NCBI RefSeq assembly: GCF_000383415.1
Contig: NZ_KB911258.1
Location: 1-64,000 of the forward strand
Source: Hyphomicrobium zavarzinii ATCC 27496
GTDB taxonomy: Bacteria; Pseudomonadota; Alphaproteobacteria; Rhizobiales; Hyphomicrobiaceae
Direction of reading: 5' to 3'
DNA length: 64,000 nt
The notes under the pieces were generated by a model that was given only the letters and a program-made list of their open reading frames with translations, was not told the origin of the DNA and ran no database searches. Position numbers and translations under genes: made by a program. This document shows, piece after piece, positions 59,926 through 64,000 of this stretch; positions within the stretch are counted from its first letter, which is position 1, and each line of letters opens with the position of its first letter.

Positions 59926-60339
59926 ATGATCACGAGTGTAAGTTCCCCGACTTTCACACGTACCCGCGAGATTGCGAGTTCGGACAGGTCCGCCGCGTCT
60001 GAAGTCGCGGTATCGAATATCGACATTTCGCGCCTGACGGACACGGATCTCGATAAGGAGATTTTGAACCGCTACATCAAGGCGGTCGATGACGCGCTCT
60101 CCGAGCTCACTCTGTCCGCGTCAGTCGTCGGCGCCACGAAGGCGCGGATTGAGGGCAACAACGCCTTCGTAAAAAATCTCATCGACTCCAACACCCGCGG
60201 CATCGGCCAGCTCGTCGACGCAGACCTGAGCGAGGAGGCTGCCAAAATGAAGGCCCTGCAAACGCAGGAGCAGCTAGCGATTCAAACGCTTGAAATTTCG
60301 AATAGCGGCTCTCAAAACCTGCTGCAGATACTCGGGTAG
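59926..60339 (+). CDS. Orphan flagellin C-terminal-domain protein
   Basis: 137 residues from the ATG of MITSVSSPTFTR, with GGAGG six bases upstream. The last ~85 residues follow the flagellin C-terminal D0/D1 pattern of alphaproteobacteria: LSASVVGATKARIEGNNAFV, then GQLVDADLSEEAAKMKALQ and a closing LEISNSGSQNLLQILG. The N-terminal flagellin domain is missing and replaced by ~50 polar residues. It could be a decayed flagellin, or a small capping or regulatory paralogue; the good SD suggests it is expressed. Confidence 0.65.
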   Translation: MITSVSSPTFTRTREIASSDRSAASEVAVSNIDISRLTDTDLDKEILNRYIKAVDDALSELTLSASVVGATKARIEGNNAFVKNLIDSNTRGIGQLVDADLSEEAAKMKALQTQEQLAIQTLEISNSGSQNLLQILG

Positions 60340-60425
60340 AGGCTCACCTCAAAACCCGATCTCGCCAGCAGCCGTCAACGCCCCGAACGCGCCATCCCGG
60401 CGATGCGGTCTCCCATTTTACAGGA

Positions 60426-60629
60426 ATGAGTGACAGCAACAGGACGCCACCGGTCTATCTCAGCACTGCTGAACTGGCCGAGTTGTTGAAGATGTCGACC
60501 CGCGGGCTGGAAAAGATGCGGTGTACCGGGCGTGGGCCTAGGTATGTCCGTCTTGGAGAGGGCGGCAAGGCAAAGGTTCTCTATGATTTGGCCGATGTGA
60601 AGGTCTGGCTTGAAAAGCACAAACGGTGA
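60426..60629 (+). CDS. Excisionase-like helix-turn-helix protein
   Basis: 67 residues. The winged-helix pattern YLSTAELAELLKMSTRGLEK..GPRYVRLG followed by VLYDLADVKVWLEKHKR matches AlpA/Xis-type DNA-binding proteins of integrative elements. An AGGA precedes the ATG but at short spacing. Neighbouring integrase-like debris and a tRNA gene support an element-derived origin. Confidence 0.75.
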   Translation: MSDSNRTPPVYLSTAELAELLKMSTRGLEKMRCTGRGPRYVRLGEGGKAKVLYDLADVKVWLEKHKR

Positions 60630-61200
60630 TGGCGAGAGCAGGATGTTGCCGACGGAGCGCTGGAGCTGCTCTTGGCAATTCGTTCTGCCCAAGTTGGGTT
60701 AGCAGCATCATTCGCCCCAGGAGTTCGCTGAGCTGGGGCTTGAGGGATGGCGCTTCGATGTAATCGCAGCCGAAGCTGCGGGCGGTGTCCTGCGCCTTCT
60801 GAAGCCGGTTTCGGGATTGACCAACATTGCCCATCGCGGCATCGCGCCAGGACAGGAGCAGCTCGGCATCGATAATATCGACGGCGTGTTGGGCTCTGAT
60901 CCCGCGCGGGTCATCGGAGATACGGATGTTGGTCGATAGCATCACCACACCGGCGTGCTTCGAGGCATTGAAATTCCTTCGGCACGCGGCGGACGAGGCA
61001 CCAGTATCCGTTGACGTTGCGGGGCCGAGCCGGTTCGCGTTTCCTAGACATGGGGCATCCGTTGAAAATGGACCGGCCTCCCATCAATCACACGGGATTT
61101 GGCTAGTCATTGTGTGTAGGAACCCCTCGTAGCTACGACATACGCCGCTGCCGGAAGGAGTGCGCTTAACATTTTCAACGATGTAGGATTGGACGCTATG
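60630..61200 (-). pseudogene. Possible tyrosine-integrase remnant beside tRNA-Ser
   Basis: No intact gene. On the minus strand (60640-60948) a frame reads ISDDPRGIRAQHAVDIIDAE then LLLSWRDA and KAQDTARSFGCDYIEAPSL. This resembles the region of tyrosine recombinases where DP-x3-R-x2-HA and a W follow the N-terminal strand. No catalytic Arg-His-Tyr region is present. The call rests on a loose pattern and on the position next to the tRNA 3' end. Confidence 0.3.
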
Positions 61201-61290
61201 GCGGAGGGAGTGGGATTCGAACCCACGGTGGGCTTGCACCCACGCCGGTTTTCAAGACCGGTGCCTTAAACCACTCGACCATCCCTCCGC
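61201..61290 (-). tRNA. tRNA-Ser (anticodon TGA)
   Basis: 90 bases. The acceptor stem GCGGAGGG pairs with CCCTCCGC at the 3' end. The D-arm region is TGGTCGAGTGGTTTAAGGCA; anticodon loop CTTGAAA reads UGA; a long variable arm GTGGGTGCAAGCCCAC follows, and the T-loop is GGGTTCGAATCCC. The long variable arm confirms a serine tRNA. CCA is not encoded. Confidence 0.97.
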
Positions 61291-61641
61291 AGGGTCCGTC
61301 TCGGCGCGCGCCGAAGCCAGGGCTGTTCTGGCCGCGAACGTCCGAAGCTGTCGAAGCCTCTCGCCGAATGGCGAGCTGCGAAGCTTCGGCCCAGTTCCAA
61401 AACGAGCTGGCACATCTGCCGGCGCGCCGGTCGCCGAGCGGCGTGGGACCCTATACACACTCCGGCCTTGGCCCTCAAGGACAGGTTAACGCGGCATGAA
61501 GGCCCCCGGCCGCGCCACTTAACGGGATGGCAATCGCTTTCTGCGATGCTGCGAGGGCTTATCGGTGAAGACCGCGCAAACAGCGGCACCCGGAAGCGGC
61601 TAGGCAGGAGGGCTCGCGTTCGGAGCCCGTGGGATGGCGTC

Positions 61642-62607
61642 ATGTTGAGTGTGTACAGCCAAGGTGCGTCCGCGCCTCGGCTTTTGAAACCGATTTCTCG
61701 AGAGATCCCCGCGCGCAAACTAGGTCCGGCGCCGTTCGTCGCCCTGGCCGCTGCGCTGGTTGCGAGCGCCCTGGGCGGCTGCTCCAGCACGCAGAGCGCG
61801 GTGTCGAGCGCCTTCTCACCGCTCGCCTCGTCGTCCAAGCAGCCCATGTTCCCCGAATCCAAATGGGGCGTCTCCGCCAGCCGTCGTGTCGCAGGCGAGA
61901 ACGAGCGCATTCCCAAGGGTGGCGGCCGCTACAAGGTGGGTGAGCCCTATCAGGTTGGCGGACGCTGGTACAATCCGCGCGAGCAGCCCGACTACGATCG
62001 CATCGGCGTGGCCTCGTGGTACGGCAGTGATTTCCACGGCCGCCATACGGCCAACGGCGAAGTCTTCGACATGAATGCGCTGACGGCCGCCCATCCGACG
62101 CTGCCGATGCCGAGCTACGTCTACGTGACAAACCTCGCCAACGACCGCACCATTCTGGTGCGCGTCAACGATCGCGGCCCTTACGTGGGCGAGCGCATGA
62201 TCGACCTTTCCAGAGCCTCGGCGCGTGAGCTGGGCCTCATGTCCGGCGGAACCGGGCGGGTTCGCGTCCGCTACGCCGGACCGGCCCCCCTCGACGGTAA
62301 CGATGCCCGCGAGCGCCAGTATCTCGCCAGCCGCTCGGGGAATGGCGGAACCGACATCGCCGCCTACGAGCGGGATCAGTCCGCGCGGGAGTGGGAGCAG
62401 TACCGACGCAAGGCATTCGGACCGCAGGGCGTGGCACAGGAAGCCCAGCCGCCCGTGGGGGTGCCGCCGGTTGCCTACGCCGACGGCGCGTTCAACCGGA
62501 ACGCGGCAAACCCAAGCTATGCACCCCGCAGCTACGCGGCGGCCGAGCCACAGCAGGATAGCGGCTGGTCGCCTTCGTCCTATCGCGCGGGGCTGGTCGC
62601 CCGCTAA
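61642..62607 (+). CDS. rlpA: RlpA-like septal lytic transglycosylase lipoprotein
   Basis: About 321 residues from MLSVYSQGASAPR, with GGGATGG upstream. A lipoprotein-type signal ends at LGGC (ALVASALGGCSST). The double-psi beta-barrel domain reads GVASWYGSDFHGRHTANGE, then TILVRVNDRGPYVGERMIDL with the catalytic Asp. The C-terminal ~110 residues are polar, Pro/Ala-rich and carry no SPOR domain. RlpA cleaves denuded septal glycan. Earlier in-frame ATGs exist, but the sequence there is basic and low-complexity. Confidence 0.85.
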   Translation: MLSVYSQGASAPRLLKPISREIPARKLGPAPFVALAAALVASALGGCSSTQSAVSSAFSPLASSSKQPMFPESKWGVSASRRVAGENERIPKGGGRYKVGEPYQVGGRWYNPREQPDYDRIGVASWYGSDFHGRHTANGEVFDMNALTAAHPTLPMPSYVYVTNLANDRTILVRVNDRGPYVGERMIDLSRASARELGLMSGGTGRVRVRYAGPAPLDGNDARERQYLASRSGNGGTDIAAYERDQSAREWEQYRRKAFGPQGVAQEAQPPVGVPPVAYADGAFNRNAANPSYAPRSYAAAEPQQDSGWSPSSYRAGLVAR

Positions 62608-62810
62608 GTCTCACGGGCAACGGCGGCGAGTTCTGGGTACCTCAAGAAAAAGACTGAAGGAACAAGCGTTTGCAAGGGCGCCTGTGCCATCTTCCGCACG
62701 TCCCATCCCTGTCCTATATCCACGGGCGGAATCTGGAACATTTGTAACGCGAACCGCACCCCGGTTCGGCGTAGAAGATGCGACCGGAGCAAGGGACAGG
62801 GGCAGGATTT

Positions 62811-64000
62811 ATGTCTCGCTATTTCAAGGAATTCGCCGCTCTCGTTGCGGCTGGCTTGCTCGGCGTCGCGGGCGCCTCGATGTTCGATCGGGAGGCGACC
62901 GCGCAAAGGGCGGAGATCGGCGTCGCGCGTGAGGTGCCGCCGTCGCGCGAGGTTGCGCAGTACTCGTTCTCGCCGATCGTGCGCCGCGCCGCGCCGGCGG
63001 TCGTCAACGTCTACGTTCAGCGCCGCGTGCAGACCTTCTCCTCGCCCTTCGCCAACGATCCCTTCTTCCGTCAGTTCTTCGGCGATGCATTCGGCCAGCC
63101 CTCCGAGCGTATTCAAAGCTCGCTCGGCTCCGGCGTGATCGTGAGCCCGGAAGGCATCGTCGTCACCAACACGCACGTCATCCGGGGGCGCGGCGAGACC
63201 GAGATCCGCATCGCGCTCGCCGACAAGCGCGAGTTCGACGCGAAGGTTCTGACCCAGGACGACAAGACGGACATCGCGATCCTCAAGATCGAGAACGGCG
63301 ATCATCGCTTCCCGACGCTCGAGTTGGAGGATTCCGACACGCTCGAAGTGGGCGACATGGTGCTCGCCATCGGCAATCCGTTCGGCGTTGGCCAGACGGT
63401 GACGAGCGGCATCGTGTCCGCGCTCGCCAGGAGTGAGATCGGAAACTCGGATTCCCAGGTGTTCATTCAGACCGACGCGGCGATCAACCCCGGCAACTCG
63501 GGCGGCGCGCTCGTCGACATGTCGGGCAAGCTCGTCGGCATCAACACGATGATTTTTTCCCAATCCGGCGGCTCGCAGGGCATCGGCTTCGCGATCCCGT
63601 CGAACCTCGTGCGCCTTTACGTGCAGGGTGCCGTGGAGGGCCGCAAGGTCGAGCGGCCGTGGCTCGGTGCGCGCCTGGAGACGGTCACGCGCGACATGGC
63701 CGAGGCGCTGGGTCTCGATCGTGTCGCAGGCGCCGTCGTCGCGCGCGTGTCCGATAAGGGGCCGGCCGCAGGCGCTGGACTGATCGCGGGAGATGTCATC
63801 GTCAACGTCGATGGCTTCGAGGTGGGAGACGCGCGCGCGGTCCACTATCGCCTGACGACGCGCGGCATCGGCAGCCAGGTCAAAGTGGGTGTCATCCGCA
63901 AAGGACAGCCGCAGACGCTCGAGCTGACCCTCGTGGCCGCGCCGCAGCCCGGCCGCGACGACGTGCGTAACCTCGCCGGGCAGCATCCGCTCGATGGCGC
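62811..64000 (+). CDS. Deg/HtrA-family serine protease, 5' part
   Basis: Runs off the right edge after ~396 residues. N-terminal export signal (FKEFAALVAAGLLGVAGAS). The trypsin-like domain has catalytic His in VTNTHVIRG, Asp in DDKTDIAILKI and Ser in NPGNSGGALVD. The first PDZ domain (WLGARLETVTRDMAEALGL, then GPAAGAGLIAGDVIVNVDG) is complete. Envelope quality-control protease. The ATG is about 200 bases after rlpA in the same direction; no terminator is evident between them. Confidence 0.93.
   Translation, partial: MSRYFKEFAALVAAGLLGVAGASMFDREATAQRAEIGVAREVPPSREVAQYSFSPIVRRAAPAVVNVYVQRRVQTFSSPFANDPFFRQFFGDAFGQPSERIQSSLGSGVIVSPEGIVVTNTHVIRGRGETEIRIALADKREFDAKVLTQDDKTDIAILKIENGDHRFPTLELEDSDTLEVGDMVLAIGNPFGVGQTVTSGIVSALARSEIGNSDSQVFIQTDAAINPGNSGGALVDMSGKLVGINTMIFSQSGGSQGIGFAIPSNLVRLYVQGAVEGRKVERPWLGARLETVTRDMAEALGLDRVAGAVVARVSDKGPAAGAGLIAGDVIVNVDGFEVGDARAVHYRLTTRGIGSQVKVGVIRKGQPQTLELTLVAAPQPGRDDVRNLAGQHPLDG

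Overview
The window holds an almost complete purple-bacterial photosynthesis gene cluster (about 7.7-55.9 kb) of a GC-rich alphaproteobacterium, most likely in the Hyphomicrobiales. This rests on the gene order bchFNBHLM-lhaA-puhABC-acsF-puhE-hemA, the superoperon bchCXYZ-pufQBALM, a PpsR/PpaA regulator pair, a CbbR-type LysR gene and a flagellin-like C-terminal domain of alphaproteobacterial type. The genus cannot be fixed from sequence alone. Only the oxygen-dependent cyclase AcsF is present, with no bchE in the window. crtA, pucBA, idi and pufC are also absent. Together this suggests a type-2 reaction centre with LH1, bacteriochlorophyll a and spirilloxanthin-series carotenoids, possibly made under oxic conditions.

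Layout. 0-2.2 kb: C-terminal end of a giant MBG-repeat adhesin-like protein. 2.3-7.7 kb: housekeeping and accessory genes (a molybdopterin-fold periplasmic protein, YciI-like, SET-domain, two CBS-domain proteins, a CbbY-like HAD protein lacking its nucleophile, and cbbR). 7.7-11.9 kb (minus): bchG-pucC-like-bchP-tspO-orf100. 12.0-14.4 kb (minus): ppaA/aerR and ppsR. 14.7-30.3 kb (plus): bchF-N-B-H-L-M-lhaA-puhA-B-C-orf101-acsF-puhE-hemA, tightly coupled with many ATGA or GTGA overlaps. 30.6-40.6 kb (minus): crtE-crtF and bchC-X-Y-Z-pufQ-B-A-L-M, ending at a convincing intrinsic terminator. 40.7-43.1 kb (plus): crtD-crtC. 43.3-46.5 kb (plus): a bacteriophytochrome kinase and a response regulator fused to a PpaA/AerR-like helical domain. 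46.6-55.9 kb (plus): ispH-bchI-bchD-bchO, crtI-crtB and dxs, followed by two tiny paralogous membrane proteins. 56-61.3 kb: a decayed accessory stretch (recombinase remnant, lone type I-E-like CRISPR repeat, cytochrome b561 tail, metal-related genes, cold-shock protein, orphan flagellin C-terminal domain, excisionase-like HTH, tRNA-Ser). 61.6-64 kb: rlpA and a Deg protease that runs off the window.

How it works together. Dxs and IspH feed isoprenoid precursors to CrtE, then CrtB/I/C/D/F (carotenoids) and the BchP/BchG phytyl tail. HemA, BchHID, BchM, AcsF, BchNBL, BchF, BchXYZ, BchC, BchG and BchP form the bacteriochlorophyll path. PufLM plus PuhA form the reaction centre, PufAB form LH1, and LhaA, PuhB, PuhC, PuhE and PufQ assist assembly. 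Six exact TGT-N12-ACA palindromes (PpsR/CrtJ type) sit upstream of bchG (two), bchC (two, 8 bp apart), crtE/crtD and crtI. This ties most operons to the local repressor.

The most novel item is the phytochrome partner at 45619-46458. It joins a phosphoreceiver domain to the helical half of the PpaA/AerR antirepressor family but lacks the cobalamin-binding half. That architecture could link red-light phosphorelay directly to PpsR control.
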